NCBI GenBank assembly: GCA_019694165.1
Contig: JAIBCL010000012.1
Coordinates: forward strand, 124,001-188,000
Length of the DNA stretch: 64,000 bases
Source of the DNA: Verrucomicrobiaceae bacterium
Lineage (GTDB): Bacteria > Verrucomicrobiota > Verrucomicrobiia > Verrucomicrobiales > Verrucomicrobiaceae
Direction: 5' to 3'
The notes under the pieces are model-generated. The model was not told where the DNA came from, searched no databases, and was given only the letters and a program-made list of their open reading frames with translations. A program made the position numbers and the translations under genes. Each line of letters opens with the position of its first letter. The first letter of the stretch is position 1. Positions 12,758-23,189 of the stretch are shown here, one piece after another.

Positions 12758-13780
12758 ATGAAAGCATTTCGACAAATCTACATCGCAGTCTCTCTGACTT
12801 TCGTGCTGGGGATGACATCTTGTTCTTCAGTCTATAGCAAGAAGGTCGTAGGCAGTGATCAATACCCCAAGCTCAAGGCATTTGAAGGCGTTTGGGTATT
12901 TGAGTCAAAGTCGCTGAATGGAGCAGCCTCAGATGGAAGTGCTATCAGATTGACAGTCGGCGACGAAGCGTCAGGGCTACTAAAAGCGGAACAAACCTCC
13001 GCCAAAGTAAACGAATCAAGTCCAAGCGGAATTTTCGTCAGAATGATTTCGGGAAAAACGTTCCTCAGCATTCCACAAGGCGACGCCAAGGGTTTCTCGT
13101 TTTGCATGGCCACTCACGTCGGTGAACGAAGTATTGTAACCATTGACCCTGATTTGGATGTCTTCGCGCGCCTAGTTGATTCGGGCGAATTAGCCGGTGA
13201 GATTAAGCGTGATGCTAAAAATGTTCCAACCTCTGTGACACTAGACAAAATCAGCGAGACGACTCTTGATCTGCTGCTGCGAAAAGGAGCGTTCAAATAC
13301 GGCGAACCTCTCGTGTGGATGAAGGTTGGCGCACTCTCAAACCTTGTTGGCGGAAGTTCATCATCAAATGCAAATCCGAGTAAGGCAGCTGTTGAGGTCC
13401 GTAAAGTAATGACATCACTCAATGAAGAAATGGCGAAGAAATGGGACTTCAAAAGCGGCCTTCCGAAAGAGAAGGTCAAAGAAGCGTTTTCCGATCTCTA
13501 CACTTCACTGCTCTCTCAGAATGTGAATGAGTGCCCTGCCGAGTTTGCTGCCGCCTACAAGGCACTTGTAAAGACGGCAGGGAACCTTACAGACGCTTTG
13601 GGAGCGATTCCGGTGACGCAGGAAGAAGCTTTTTGGACCACCTTCAACAAGGCAGCATCTGGCAATAGTTTCGATCTTTCGTATCAAAAAGAGCGGGAAA
13701 ACTTTCGCAAAGCCTGGGAAGCTTTCACAGAAAAGCTCCACGAGTTGGACACCATTTCAAAAAAGCTCATGTCACAATGA
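12758..13780 (+). CDS. Putative lipoprotein of unknown function
   Basis: A 340-residue protein with a lipoprotein signal peptide: basic start MKAFRQIY, a hydrophobic stretch and a lipobox ending at Cys22 (VLGMTSC), followed by SSVYSKKVV. The mature part begins with a region that may be a small beta domain (FEGVWVFESKSLNG; GIFVRMISGKTFLSIPQ) and ends in a long helical region rich in Lys and Glu. No known family was recognised. The base composition is visibly more AT-rich than its neighbours, which suggests recent acquisition. It is convergent with a carB fragment. Confidence 0.7.
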   Translation: MKAFRQIYIAVSLTFVLGMTSCSSVYSKKVVGSDQYPKLKAFEGVWVFESKSLNGAASDGSAIRLTVGDEASGLLKAEQTSAKVNESSPSGIFVRMISGKTFLSIPQGDAKGFSFCMATHVGERSIVTIDPDLDVFARLVDSGELAGEIKRDAKNVPTSVTLDKISETTLDLLLRKGAFKYGEPLVWMKVGALSNLVGGSSSSNANPSKAAVEVRKVMTSLNEEMAKKWDFKSGLPKEKVKEAFSDLYTSLLSQNVNECPAEFAAAYKALVKTAGNLTDALGAIPVTQEEAFWTTFNKAASGNSFDLSYQKERENFRKAWEAFTEKLHELDTISKKLMSQ

Positions 13781-13804
13781 TGTTTGTGTGAGAGCACAAA
13801 ATTT

Positions 13805-14780
<976 letters not shown>

Positions 14781-14923
14781 CGGTCGTCGTGGCGGTTCCC
14801 GCGCTCCGACGTGGGCAGGGAGGGCGTGAGCGACAACAGACTATGGCGAGGGAAAACGCACATATTCCAGAAGCCCACGGTGCAGAACGAGGCAGAGGAT
14901 GCGAGAGGGGACTCGTCGTCCGC

Positions 14924-15565
14924 TCATCCTGTATCACCCGCGCTGCGAGGAGCGCGCGGAGTCACCCGCGCCGACACCTTTGCGACTGCCTGGGTCACGA
15001 GCCAGCCGGTGAGAATGCCGATGCCGATGGACGGCGGGATGTCGCCGGGCCAATGCGCGCCGACGTAAATGCGGGACCACGCGACGCCGGCGGCGATCAC
15101 GAACGCGACGATGCCCCAGGCTCGGAAGGAGAGGGCGATGACGGTGGCGACGGCGAACATGTTCGCCGTGTGGCTGGATGGAAACGATTTACCCGGCACG
15201 CGGCCATCTTCGGGTGCCGCGCTGATCGTGACGACCGGCTGCTTGAAAAGCCGGGCGGCTGCCGGCCTGCCGGGCGCGAGATCACGGATGACCACCCCGG
15301 CCATGGCATCGCGCGGGCGGGTGCGGCCCACGGCGCTCTTGAGCGACTTGCAGACGACTCCGTCGGCGATGGCGACGGCGAAGGCTGCGCACAGCAGCAT
15401 GAGACGCGCGCGTCTGCCGCCGCGAATGGCGGTGAGGATGGCGGCGAGAGCGAGCAGCGGCACCCAGGCGTCGATGGCGGAGAGCGCGGGCATCAGCCAG
15501 TCGAGGAGATGGGAAGTCCACTCGTGATTGATCTGGTGAAGGAGATCGAGTTCCCAGGAGTTCAT
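14924..15565 (-). CDS. PAP2-family membrane phosphatase
   Basis: A 213-residue multi-pass membrane protein with the three acid-phosphatase signature motifs: KSAVGRTRP, PGKSFPSSHTANMFA and SRIYVGAHWPGD. Such enzymes remove phosphate from lipid pyrophosphates or phosphatidic acid, often recycling the undecaprenyl carrier. Its start overlaps the stop of the upstream glycosyltransferase gene by four bases (ATGA), so the two are translated as a unit. The link to carrier-lipid recycling for that transferase is inferred from the coupling. Confidence 0.88.
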   Translation of the reverse strand: MNSWELDLLHQINHEWTSHLLDWLMPALSAIDAWVPLLALAAILTAIRGGRRARLMLLCAAFAVAIADGVVCKSLKSAVGRTRPRDAMAGVVIRDLAPGRPAAARLFKQPVVTISAAPEDGRVPGKSFPSSHTANMFAVATVIALSFRAWGIVAFVIAAGVAWSRIYVGAHWPGDIPPSIGIGILTGWLVTQAVAKVSARVTPRAPRSAGDTG

Positions 15566-17214
15566 GGCGTGCGATCGTTTGCCCGGCGCGCGGTTTCGGC
15601 CGTGGCGGCGTCAGGGTCGTTGTCAGGTTGGGCGCGGCCCGGCTCCGGCCACCGCTGCAGACGCGACAAGAGAAAGACCTGGAAGGAGCGGCGCACACCG
15701 TGACCCACGGGCACTTCGATGTCACCGAGCTTCGTGATGCTGTCGAACGCACGGCGCAGCGCGCCGGGAGGCGTGGTTTTCTGGTAGTCCCTTTCCTCGG
15801 AATCAGGATAGATCAGCAGGGCGTCCCACCCGTGCATCTCGTCACCGGGCTGCGGCCAGAGTTCGTATTGGGACATGAGCCTGCCGTCGGACTGCCAGCG
15901 CCAGATGCGCGGCTGCTGCGGCATGCAGAAGGCCATCTCGCTTGCATAATGGCGATGACCGAGCACTACGACGAAGGTGCGCTCCGGATGCGGTGCCGAC
16001 CTCAGGAACTCTCCCGCGCGCGCGCCGGCCTCGCTCCAGCCACGCAGCTTCTCGAAGGGATCCAGCCGCCGGTGGCCGGCAAGGCCGAGCGCGCCATTCA
16101 CCAGTGGATAAACATAGGAGACGATCACCATGGCTGCCCCGACCCAGACGCCGCGACGCGACCACGCACGCCACGTCCCGCCCAGCGCGATGCCGCCGAC
16201 CGCGTGCTCGATCCAGGCGGCCGCCAGCACGAAGGCGGAGACGTAGAAGACGGCGGGCCAGTTCGGATGCACTTCCTGACGCAGCGCGAGCAGAAGGAAA
16301 ACCGTGAGCGCCGGCGCGGAGAAGATCACGAGCAGCGCGCCGCGCCGGTCTAGACCACGCCAGCCGCGCACGGCGGATGCGAGCACGGCCATCACCACCG
16401 CCCATGTCACGGGCGAATACAGCAGCGACTGGACGAGCGGAAACTGTACGAACCACACCACATGCTGCACGAGGCCGGGACCGCTTTCCTCGCCCTCGTG
16501 GGCCACTTCGAAGTGTTCCTTCATGTGGTTCAGCGTGGGCCAGCCATGCGTCTGCTGCCATGCGAGCACGGGGATCAAGAACGCGGCGCCGAGCGCGATG
16601 GCGCACCACATTTTCCCGCAGCGCAGCAGGGCGCGGTCCGGTGGCGAGAGCGCGGCGAAGATCACCATCAGCACCGGAAACACGAGCATCATTTGTTTGC
16701 TCAACGAGCCAAAGCCGATGGCGGCGGCCAGCAGCAGCCAGCTTCCCCACGCCGCCGGTCGCTCCGCCGCACGCCAGAAGAAAAGCAGCGCCAGCGTCCA
16801 GCAGAGCACGAGCGGCGCGTCGATGGTGAAGAGAAGATTCAGCGCCGCATTGCCCGGCGTGAGCACCACGAGCAGCACGGCGAGCAGGGCAGTGCGCGAG
16901 CCAAACATGGCGCGGGCCAGGCGGTGCAGCGCGATGAGCGAGCCGGTGCCCAGCAGCATCGGCGCAAGGCGCAGCGCCCATTCCTGGTTTCCGCTGAGAC
17001 GGCCCACGAGGCCCATGAGCCAGCCGATCATCGGCGGCTTGCTGTAGTAGCCCCAGTCGAGGCGGCGGCCCCAGTCCCAGTAGTACGCCTCGTCACCAGC
17101 GAGATCGAATTGCCGCGTGAAGAACAGAAGATGCACCACGCGCAGCCCCACCACACCGAGGAGCAGACCGGTGAAAAGGCGGTCTGGATTGCGTGAAGGC
17201 TTCTTGGTCGGCAT
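15562..17214 (-). CDS. ArnT-like glycosyltransferase, GT39/PMT family
   Basis: A 550-residue integral membrane protein from the ATG at 17214 (MPTKKPSRNPDRLF); a TTG four codons upstream is also open. The first periplasmic loop has the family signature with a catalytic acidic residue: DLAGDEAYYWDWGRRLDWGY, then SKPPMIGWLMG. About ten hydrophobic helices follow, with a soluble C-terminal part. The family uses polyprenyl-phosphate sugars to glycosylate lipids or proteins on the periplasmic side. It is the second gene of a minus-strand run and overlaps the PAP2 gene. The acceptor is unknown. Confidence 0.88.
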   Translation of the reverse strand: MPTKKPSRNPDRLFTGLLLGVVGLRVVHLLFFTRQFDLAGDEAYYWDWGRRLDWGYYSKPPMIGWLMGLVGRLSGNQEWALRLAPMLLGTGSLIALHRLARAMFGSRTALLAVLLVVLTPGNAALNLLFTIDAPLVLCWTLALLFFWRAAERPAAWGSWLLLAAAIGFGSLSKQMMLVFPVLMVIFAALSPPDRALLRCGKMWCAIALGAAFLIPVLAWQQTHGWPTLNHMKEHFEVAHEGEESGPGLVQHVVWFVQFPLVQSLLYSPVTWAVVMAVLASAVRGWRGLDRRGALLVIFSAPALTVFLLLALRQEVHPNWPAVFYVSAFVLAAAWIEHAVGGIALGGTWRAWSRRGVWVGAAMVIVSYVYPLVNGALGLAGHRRLDPFEKLRGWSEAGARAGEFLRSAPHPERTFVVVLGHRHYASEMAFCMPQQPRIWRWQSDGRLMSQYELWPQPGDEMHGWDALLIYPDSEERDYQKTTPPGALRRAFDSITKLGDIEVPVGHGVRRSFQVFLLSRLQRWPEPGRAQPDNDPDAATAETARRANDRTP

Positions 17215-17288
17215 CAGTTCGTTCAAAGCGAAGGAGCTGTGAGCCTAGCCGCCGCGTGCATGGCGTTCAAGCGGAGACGCGTCCGCCA

Positions 17289-18731
17289 TCACGGCCCCCT
17301 TCGCTCGGGTGCTCGAATCGCGAAAACATATCCATCCGCAGTGGCTGGGAGCCTTGGCACGCGGTCGAGCACACGGAGCGCGCCGAGCTGGTCCTTGCGG
17401 CGGTTCAGAAGTTTCTCCGGAAGTATCAGCGCGGGCATCGACCCGTTCCCGAACGCGGCCACTGCCTTCGTGGCGGGAATGAAACCATCTTTACCAGCGT
17501 AGATGATGATACCTTCGTCGAGCGCGTCGCAGACGCCGAACTCGACATGCAGCCGCGCGGCCTCATCGCGCACGCGGCTGCAGAAGCGGACGAGGGCCGC
17601 TTCGTCCGCACGGTACGCCGAGCCAACAGTGAACGCTGCGTAACCCGCCTGCGACACGGCGGCTATGAGGAGACAAAGCCGCGCGCAGCGCACCGGCGGC
17701 CACTTCCCGCCCGCCTGTGCCGCGCCCCAGCGCGCGAGCAGCGCGGGCAGCAGCAGACACAGCGGCGCGATGACCGGGAAGATGCGGTCCGGTCGCTTCG
17801 AGGGTATGAGCGACATCACCACAAAGCCACCCGCAATCCATGCCGCGAGCCACAGGAGCGAGGGATCGGCCTTCAGTGCATCACGCACGCGCCGCGCGCC
17901 CATGAGCACCAGCAGCAGCACGCTCCATGGAGCGAACTTGTGCAGCAGGTGCGTGGCATAGAACCACACGGGCTGGCTCTTGTGCCCGCCGGTCACGCGA
18001 CCGAGGAATTCCTTGAGCACCACCTGCTGGTAAAACTGCGCGTCGGCCACGCAGCCGGCCCCGGCCCACGCGGCCATCACTGCCAGCGGCAGCAGCCACG
18101 GCCACCAGCCGGGCCAGAAGCAGCCCGCCGCGTGGGTGCGCAAATGATGCCACTTCATGAACGCCAGGCCCGGCAGCACGAAGAGGCACGCGGCGGGTCC
18201 CTTCGTAAACATGGAGGCCAGGATCACCGCACAGAAGCACCAGCGCTCACGCCGCGTCCACGCCCGCGCATCGCGCACATGCTGCCAGATCATGCGCCCG
18301 GCGAGGAAGATCCAGAAGGCGAGCATCATGTCCGTCCGCACGAGCGTGGCCAGGCGTGGCGTCATCATGGTCAGTCCGAACGCGCCCGCCGCCAGCATGC
18401 CCCCCCACTGCGGATCGACGCGCGACCCATCGCGAAACAGCAGCCAAAGCATCAGCAGCGCGCACAGAAAAGATGGGAGCCGCCACGCGCCATCCCACCA
18501 GCCGCCGAGCAACCAGTAGAAAACGACGGAGCACCAGCCGGCCAGAGGTGGTTTCGAGGCCGCCGCGTCCTGCGGTGTGTGCTGGAACCACCAGTGGCCG
18601 TGACGCACGATCTCGTAGGATGTCCACGCCTGCTTTGCCTGATCGTAGTCGTCCAGATTCCACGGCAGGTTCCGCGCGGCAAAGAGCAGCACGATCACGC
18701 TCAGGATGGCGAAACGGAAGCGATGGGACAT
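17289..18731 (-). CDS. ArnT-like glycosyltransferase, GT39/PMT family
   Basis: A 480-residue multi-pass membrane protein. The N-terminal loop LPWNLDDYDQAKQAWTSYEI contains the acidic catalytic pair, and DAAASKPPLAGW matches the KPPL motif of ArnT-type enzymes; LVRTDMMLAFWIFLAGR follows in the next loop. It is shorter than its two neighbours and has a small C-terminal soluble part. It is the first gene of the minus-strand run, 74 bases upstream of the next transferase, and is divergent from the PAP2 gene at 18900. Confidence 0.85.
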   Translation of the reverse strand: MSHRFRFAILSVIVLLFAARNLPWNLDDYDQAKQAWTSYEIVRHGHWWFQHTPQDAAASKPPLAGWCSVVFYWLLGGWWDGAWRLPSFLCALLMLWLLFRDGSRVDPQWGGMLAAGAFGLTMMTPRLATLVRTDMMLAFWIFLAGRMIWQHVRDARAWTRRERWCFCAVILASMFTKGPAACLFVLPGLAFMKWHHLRTHAAGCFWPGWWPWLLPLAVMAAWAGAGCVADAQFYQQVVLKEFLGRVTGGHKSQPVWFYATHLLHKFAPWSVLLLVLMGARRVRDALKADPSLLWLAAWIAGGFVVMSLIPSKRPDRIFPVIAPLCLLLPALLARWGAAQAGGKWPPVRCARLCLLIAAVSQAGYAAFTVGSAYRADEAALVRFCSRVRDEAARLHVEFGVCDALDEGIIIYAGKDGFIPATKAVAAFGNGSMPALILPEKLLNRRKDQLGALRVLDRVPRLPATADGYVFAIRAPERRGP

Positions 18732-18899
18732 GCGGGTGGCGTGATGAACGACACGGGGTGCGAGATATTCACAAACATCCGCCGGAATTGTCGCTCACGC
18801 AATGAGGCTGGGTCCAGGCTCCAGCATCCCGGGTCCGACTGCTTCCGTCCCACGCCAACTCCCAATTGCAGCGTCGTTGCCTCTCCCGAAGATGCAGGG

Positions 18900-19628
18900 A
18901 TGAAAAAGAGAGTCCGGGCTTCGCGCGTGTTGCGTCTTCTCCGCCGCGATGCGCTTCAGGCGCTGCGCCACATGCGTGCGTGGTTTTCCCGGCGGTGGGC
19001 CGTCGTGGCGGCCGGAGCGTCCGCCGCGCTGGTGTGCATCTGGCTTGCGGCGCCGATGGATGCGGTGGTGATCGCAAAGGTGCGCGCGCTCAATGAATCG
19101 GCACGGCAGTGGATGAGGGTGGCGCAGATGTTCAGCTACTGGGGAGACTTCCTCGGACTCAATCTCATCGCTTTCGTGACATTGCAGGCGGCGGGTTGGG
19201 CGAGGCGCTCGCGGGCGCTGATGCGCGCGGCGGCGGCGGGGTTGTTGTGCGCATTCCTTGCTGGACTTACGGCGAATGCACTGCGCCTCATGACGGGCAG
19301 GCCGCGGCCCTCGACGCAGATGCGGGACAGGCTGCATGGTCCGAGCCTGAGCACCAAGATGCACGCACTGCCCTCGGCGCATGTGGCCACCGCCTTCGGC
19401 GGCGCGCTGCCGGTGCTGCTCTCTCATCCGGCCGCAGGCGTACCTCTTACCTTGTGCGCGGCGGCGGTCGGATGGTCGCGCCTGCAGTTGGACCGTCATC
19501 ACATGACGGACGAGCTTGTCTCCGTACTCATCGCCATGCTGTTCGCTGTGCCGCTCTCACAGTGGGCGCGGGACGGCAGGCCGGGCGATGGCAAGACGTC
19601 TGATTTCAGAAACCGCCGCCGCCCCTGA
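18900..19628 (+). CDS. PAP2-family membrane phosphatase
   Basis: A 242-residue protein; the ATG at 18900 (MKKRVRASRVLRLLRRD) starts a basic N-terminus before the first membrane helix, while the open frame extends far upstream without coding character. PAP2 motifs are RLMTGRPRPS, HALPSAHVATAFGG and SRLQLDRHHMTDE. In the third motif the usual Tyr-x-Gly-x-His becomes LQLDRHHMTD, with the nucleophilic His and supporting Asp kept. Its stop overlaps the start of the next gene (TGATG), mirroring the coupling on the other strand. Confidence 0.83.
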   Translation: MKKRVRASRVLRLLRRDALQALRHMRAWFSRRWAVVAAGASAALVCIWLAAPMDAVVIAKVRALNESARQWMRVAQMFSYWGDFLGLNLIAFVTLQAAGWARRSRALMRAAAAGLLCAFLAGLTANALRLMTGRPRPSTQMRDRLHGPSLSTKMHALPSAHVATAFGGALPVLLSHPAAGVPLTLCAAAVGWSRLQLDRHHMTDELVSVLIAMLFAVPLSQWARDGRPGDGKTSDFRNRRRP

Positions 19629-21412
19629 TGACGATTACGCTGCCTGCCTTTCTCACTGATGACCGTTGCAGCCGCCACGGCTGGCTGGTGCTGCTCATGG
19701 TGTGCGCGGCGCTTTACCTGCCGGGCCTGGGCACGCTGCCGATGATGGATCGCGACGAGCCACGCTTCGCGCACGCAACGGTGGAGATGATGCGCCGCGG
19801 CTCATGGGCCGTGCCGTATTTCAATGACGAGTACCGCTTCGACAAGCCGCCGCTGACCTACTGGTGGATGGCGCTGCACTTCCGTGTATTCGGCATCAGC
19901 GAGTGGAGCGCGCGGTTGCACACCGTCATCGCCACCTGGATGGTCTCGCTCGTCATCGCCGGCATGGCCGCGCGACTGACGAGTCCGCGTGCGGGTCTCT
20001 TCGCCGGCTTCGCATGGCTCACCACGGTGCAGGTCATCATCCATGGCCGCCTGTGCGTGGCGGACATGCCGATGGTGCTGTGCGTGGCGCTCGCCATGCG
20101 TGCGCTGTCCGAGATCATGCTTGGAGACGACGCAGCACCGGCTGCCGCAGCACGGCGAGCCGTGCCGGGCATCGCCTGGACGCGCTGGCACACGGTGCTG
20201 TACGTCGCGCTCGGTTTTGGATTTCTCGCCAAGGGTCCCGTCGCGCTGCTGGTGCCTGTGCTCGCGCTCGCGCTGCACCGTTTTGTATTCTGGAGGAAGC
20301 CGCTCCCATGGTCGCGCCTGCGGCCGCTGCCCGGTTCGATGATCGCACTGGCGATCATCGCCGGTTGGGGCGTGCCGGCGCTGGTGGAGACGCGCGGATT
20401 GTTCTGGAAGGTCGGGATGGGCGAGCACGTCATCGACCGCGGTGCGCGCGCGCTGAACGGCCGTTTCCCCGTGCCCGGCTACTACGTCGCCACGGCGTGG
20501 ATGAGCCTGTTTCCGTGGATCATCCTGCTGCCGATCATGTGGCAGCGCGTGCGCGCGAGATGGAGCGCGCAGCTCGCGCTGCTCGTCTCCTGGTTTCTCG
20601 TGCCCTACGTCATCTTCACCTTCTACGCCACGCAGCTTCCTCATTACGTCATGCCCGGCTTTCCCGCCGCGATGGTGCTGCTGGCCGTGGTGGTGTGCGG
20701 CACTCACGAAGAAACAGCGGCAGCCGCCGGACGAGGGCGGGGAACGCGGGTGGTTTCGGCTTTCGCCGGCATCTCGGGTCTGTTTTGGATCGGGGTGATG
20801 CTTGTGCTCACCGTCGCCAGTGCATGCATTGAATGGCCTGATGGCTTGGGATCCATCGTTTCATCCTTGAGTGATCTGGTGTCTGCGCTCGGGGTCGCAG
20901 GATTCTCGATCGCAATGCTGACTGGCGTGAGGAAAAAGCGGCCAGCTTGGGTGTTCGCGATGGCGCTCCTGCTGTTGCTGTTTGTCGTGCCGCTGGCTGC
21001 GTGGCGTGTGACCAGCGCGATCCGCGCTTCGAATGCCGCGGCCATCCTCGCGGAGCACGATGCCGTGACGCTGCCGGCGAAGACCGACCTCATCGCCTGT
21101 CAGTTCACCGAGCCGAGCCTGGTGTTCCACTTTGACCGCATCTGGCGCTACACGAACAAGCTCACCTCCCTCGAGGGGCGCCTTGGGCGCAAAGGCCCGC
21201 GCTACGCCGTGGTGCTGCGCCGCGAGTGGACGCTTTCCGAGGCCGTGCAGCGAGCGCTCCTCCACAAGCGGCAAGACCCGCCCGTCATGGACAACAGCGC
21301 CGCCGTCGATGCGCTGGTCAAGAGCCATCCCGACTACGAGCACCGCACGCACAGTGTCTTCAACGCCGCCCGCAGCAGTTGGGCAGAGCTGGTGGTGATG
21401 AAACGGCCGTGA
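19628..21412 (+). CDS. ArnT-like glycosyltransferase, GT39/PMT family
   Basis: A 594-residue integral membrane protein with the strongest ArnT signature of the three: PMMDRDEPRFAHATVEMM (catalytic Asp-Glu in the first loop), YFNDEYRFDKPPLTYWWMAL, and GRLCVADMPMVLCVALAMR. Members transfer sugars such as aminoarabinose or mannose from undecaprenyl phosphate. Its start codon overlaps the stop of the PAP2 gene, so phosphatase and transferase are made together. The sugar and acceptor cannot be read from sequence. Confidence 0.9.
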   Translation: MTITLPAFLTDDRCSRHGWLVLLMVCAALYLPGLGTLPMMDRDEPRFAHATVEMMRRGSWAVPYFNDEYRFDKPPLTYWWMALHFRVFGISEWSARLHTVIATWMVSLVIAGMAARLTSPRAGLFAGFAWLTTVQVIIHGRLCVADMPMVLCVALAMRALSEIMLGDDAAPAAAARRAVPGIAWTRWHTVLYVALGFGFLAKGPVALLVPVLALALHRFVFWRKPLPWSRLRPLPGSMIALAIIAGWGVPALVETRGLFWKVGMGEHVIDRGARALNGRFPVPGYYVATAWMSLFPWIILLPIMWQRVRARWSAQLALLVSWFLVPYVIFTFYATQLPHYVMPGFPAAMVLLAVVVCGTHEETAAAAGRGRGTRVVSAFAGISGLFWIGVMLVLTVASACIEWPDGLGSIVSSLSDLVSALGVAGFSIAMLTGVRKKRPAWVFAMALLLLLFVVPLAAWRVTSAIRASNAAAILAEHDAVTLPAKTDLIACQFTEPSLVFHFDRIWRYTNKLTSLEGRLGRKGPRYAVVLRREWTLSEAVQRALLHKRQDPPVMDNSAAVDALVKSHPDYEHRTHSVFNAARSSWAELVVMKRP

Positions 21413-21483
21413 ATGTGATGAGGAGCGCGGCAACATCGTGCTCCGCACCGCTTCCAGTCCGGCGTGGCCCGCGTGTGCCTGGA

Positions 21484-22278
21484 TCAGTGCTTCGCGGCAC
21501 CGGTCTGTTTCGAGCCTCTGTCCTTGGCATCGGCTCCGTCCATTTCATCGAGCCAGTGCTGCATAAAAAACTTCTTTTTCGCCGGCAGAAATGTCTCCGC
21601 CGTGCCCACGATGGGCCGCAGCGAGGTGGACATCTGGAGCGAGACGACGAAGAAGATCACCACCCACGCCACGACGTAGTTCGCCGTCGTCACGCCGAAG
21701 CGGGCCGCCGCGCTTATCAGCAGGCGGACACCGAAGACGAGAGAAATCATCCAAAACACGAGGGTGAGGAAACCCATGAAAACGACGGACTCGGTGGACT
21801 GGGAGAAGACCCACACGACGGGCGCAAATCCCAGCAACAGCAGCGCGGTGAGCGCCACCATGGTGGTGAGCAGTCCCGCCACCTGCGCCAGGCGCGCCTC
21901 CATGCCGCCAAGAGCGGAGAAGATGTACAAGCTCGGCAGGCAGATCAGCATCGCAGCGGCCATGCCGCCGATGATTTTCAGCGGCGCGGCCCAGCACTGC
22001 ATGCCGCCCGAGAACGTGCCGACGAGGAATCCAAACACAGCCAGGCAAAGCGTCGTGCCGAGCAGCAGCATGCCCGGTACCTTCATGCCGCCGTGCCTGC
22101 ACTCGTGCAGGATGCGGCCCGGCTGCTTCAGCAGGGCTTCGATCACGCCGAGGAACCCAGGCGGCTTGTCGAATGGCTGGAGTTCGAGTGACGCGGCGGC
22201 TCCCGGCAGAGCAGGAGGTCTGGGCGGAGCGGGTGGCGCGGGTGAAGCAGGTGCTGGAGGTGTAGCGTTCGAGTTCAT
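21484..22278 (-). CDS. Multi-pass membrane protein of unknown function (paralogue of next gene)
   Basis: A 264-residue protein with a Pro/Ala-rich cytoplasmic N-terminus (residues 1-32) and about six hydrophobic segments. The C-terminal block LQMSTSLRPIVGTAETFLPA resembles LSFNLRPFFGNPSLPVAFLR in the gene just upstream, so the two are distant paralogues, each ending soon after this block. The layout recalls YIP1-like membrane proteins, but no family can be assigned. The genes are 18 bases apart and should be one transcript. Confidence 0.75.
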   Translation of the reverse strand: MNSNATPPAPASPAPPAPPRPPALPGAAASLELQPFDKPPGFLGVIEALLKQPGRILHECRHGGMKVPGMLLLGTTLCLAVFGFLVGTFSGGMQCWAAPLKIIGGMAAAMLICLPSLYIFSALGGMEARLAQVAGLLTTMVALTALLLLGFAPVVWVFSQSTESVVFMGFLTLVFWMISLVFGVRLLISAAARFGVTTANYVVAWVVIFFVVSLQMSTSLRPIVGTAETFLPAKKKFFMQHWLDEMDGADAKDRGSKQTGAAKH

Positions 22279-22296
22279 GACGGGCGGAGGTCGGGT

Positions 22297-23121
22297 TCAG
22301 TGTTTGGAGAAATGATTGATGATGCGGCCGAGGACGCGCGCGGCGAACCACGCCGCCAGCGAGCCAAGGAGCACGACCTGCGGTGCGAAGAATCCTGCGC
22401 CCGCGGGCAGATCCGCCAGCGTCATGCTCCACACGGATTCATAAAAGGTGCCGTCGAACGGATTGGGCCGCAGAAAGGCGACGGGCAGCGAAGGATTGCC
22501 GAAGAACGGTCGCAGATTGAACGAGAGCTGCGCGCCGACGAAGAGATTGCCCGCGAGCCAGGCGATCAGTGTGCGCCACGCGGCTCCGCGGCTGCCGGAG
22601 TACGACTCAATGAGCCGCAGCAGCTTGTGATTCGCCACGATGCCGGCAAATGCGATCACCGCCGTATTCGTCAGCAGAAACCAGCGGTACCACCGCGTCA
22701 CGTCGGAGGCATCTCCATCGGGACGCTCGAGCACCATGCCGGCGACGAGAGGCGAAAGCGACCCCACGATGAGCGCAAAGATGGCAAAGCTCATCAGGCA
22801 CGCCTGCATCGTCTGGCGGAAGGACATGCCGCTGCCGAGCAGGGAGCCGAACATGCCGTTGATCAGGCCGTTCACGCCAAGCGTGAGGAAGATGAGCAGC
22901 GGCATCTTCACAGCCACGAACACCGCCATCAGCGGTGCGCGGCCAAGGCCGATCGACGCGCCATAAACGCCGCACCCGCACACGATGCCGCAGACCAGCG
23001 GCAGCAGACCCCGGGCCGAGGCCTCACCCAGCCAGCTCATGAGGCTCGGGGTTTCCCCTCGCGCGAGGATCATGAGTCTGGAGGCGGAAAACGAAGTCAT
23101 GGCCGGCGGCTCGGAACCCAT
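22297..23121 (-). CDS. Multi-pass membrane protein of unknown function
   Basis: A 274-residue protein with about six membrane helices. ATG 23121 gives the longest product; ATG 23100 (MTSFSASRLMILARGE) is equally plausible. The C-terminal motif NLRPFFGNPSLPVAFLRPN and the final membrane helix parallel the downstream gene. It probably forms a complex with that paralogue. No catalytic motif is visible. Confidence 0.75.
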   Translation of the reverse strand: MGSEPPAMTSFSASRLMILARGETPSLMSWLGEASARGLLPLVCGIVCGCGVYGASIGLGRAPLMAVFVAVKMPLLIFLTLGVNGLINGMFGSLLGSGMSFRQTMQACLMSFAIFALIVGSLSPLVAGMVLERPDGDASDVTRWYRWFLLTNTAVIAFAGIVANHKLLRLIESYSGSRGAAWRTLIAWLAGNLFVGAQLSFNLRPFFGNPSLPVAFLRPNPFDGTFYESVWSMTLADLPAGAGFFAPQVVLLGSLAAWFAARVLGRIINHFSKH

Positions 23122-23189
23122 GACTTTGTATCACAAAGTTTAGGGTGATCAAGTGCGGCAATATCGTTTTTCCACAGCCCGGCCGCTGA

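Noticed and set aside
17193..18899. Long plus-strand open frame running into the PAP2 gene at 18900
   Set aside because: It is antisense to a convincing glycosyltransferase gene and its translation is His/Arg/Gln-rich without domains; only the part from ATG 18900 has PAP2 motifs.
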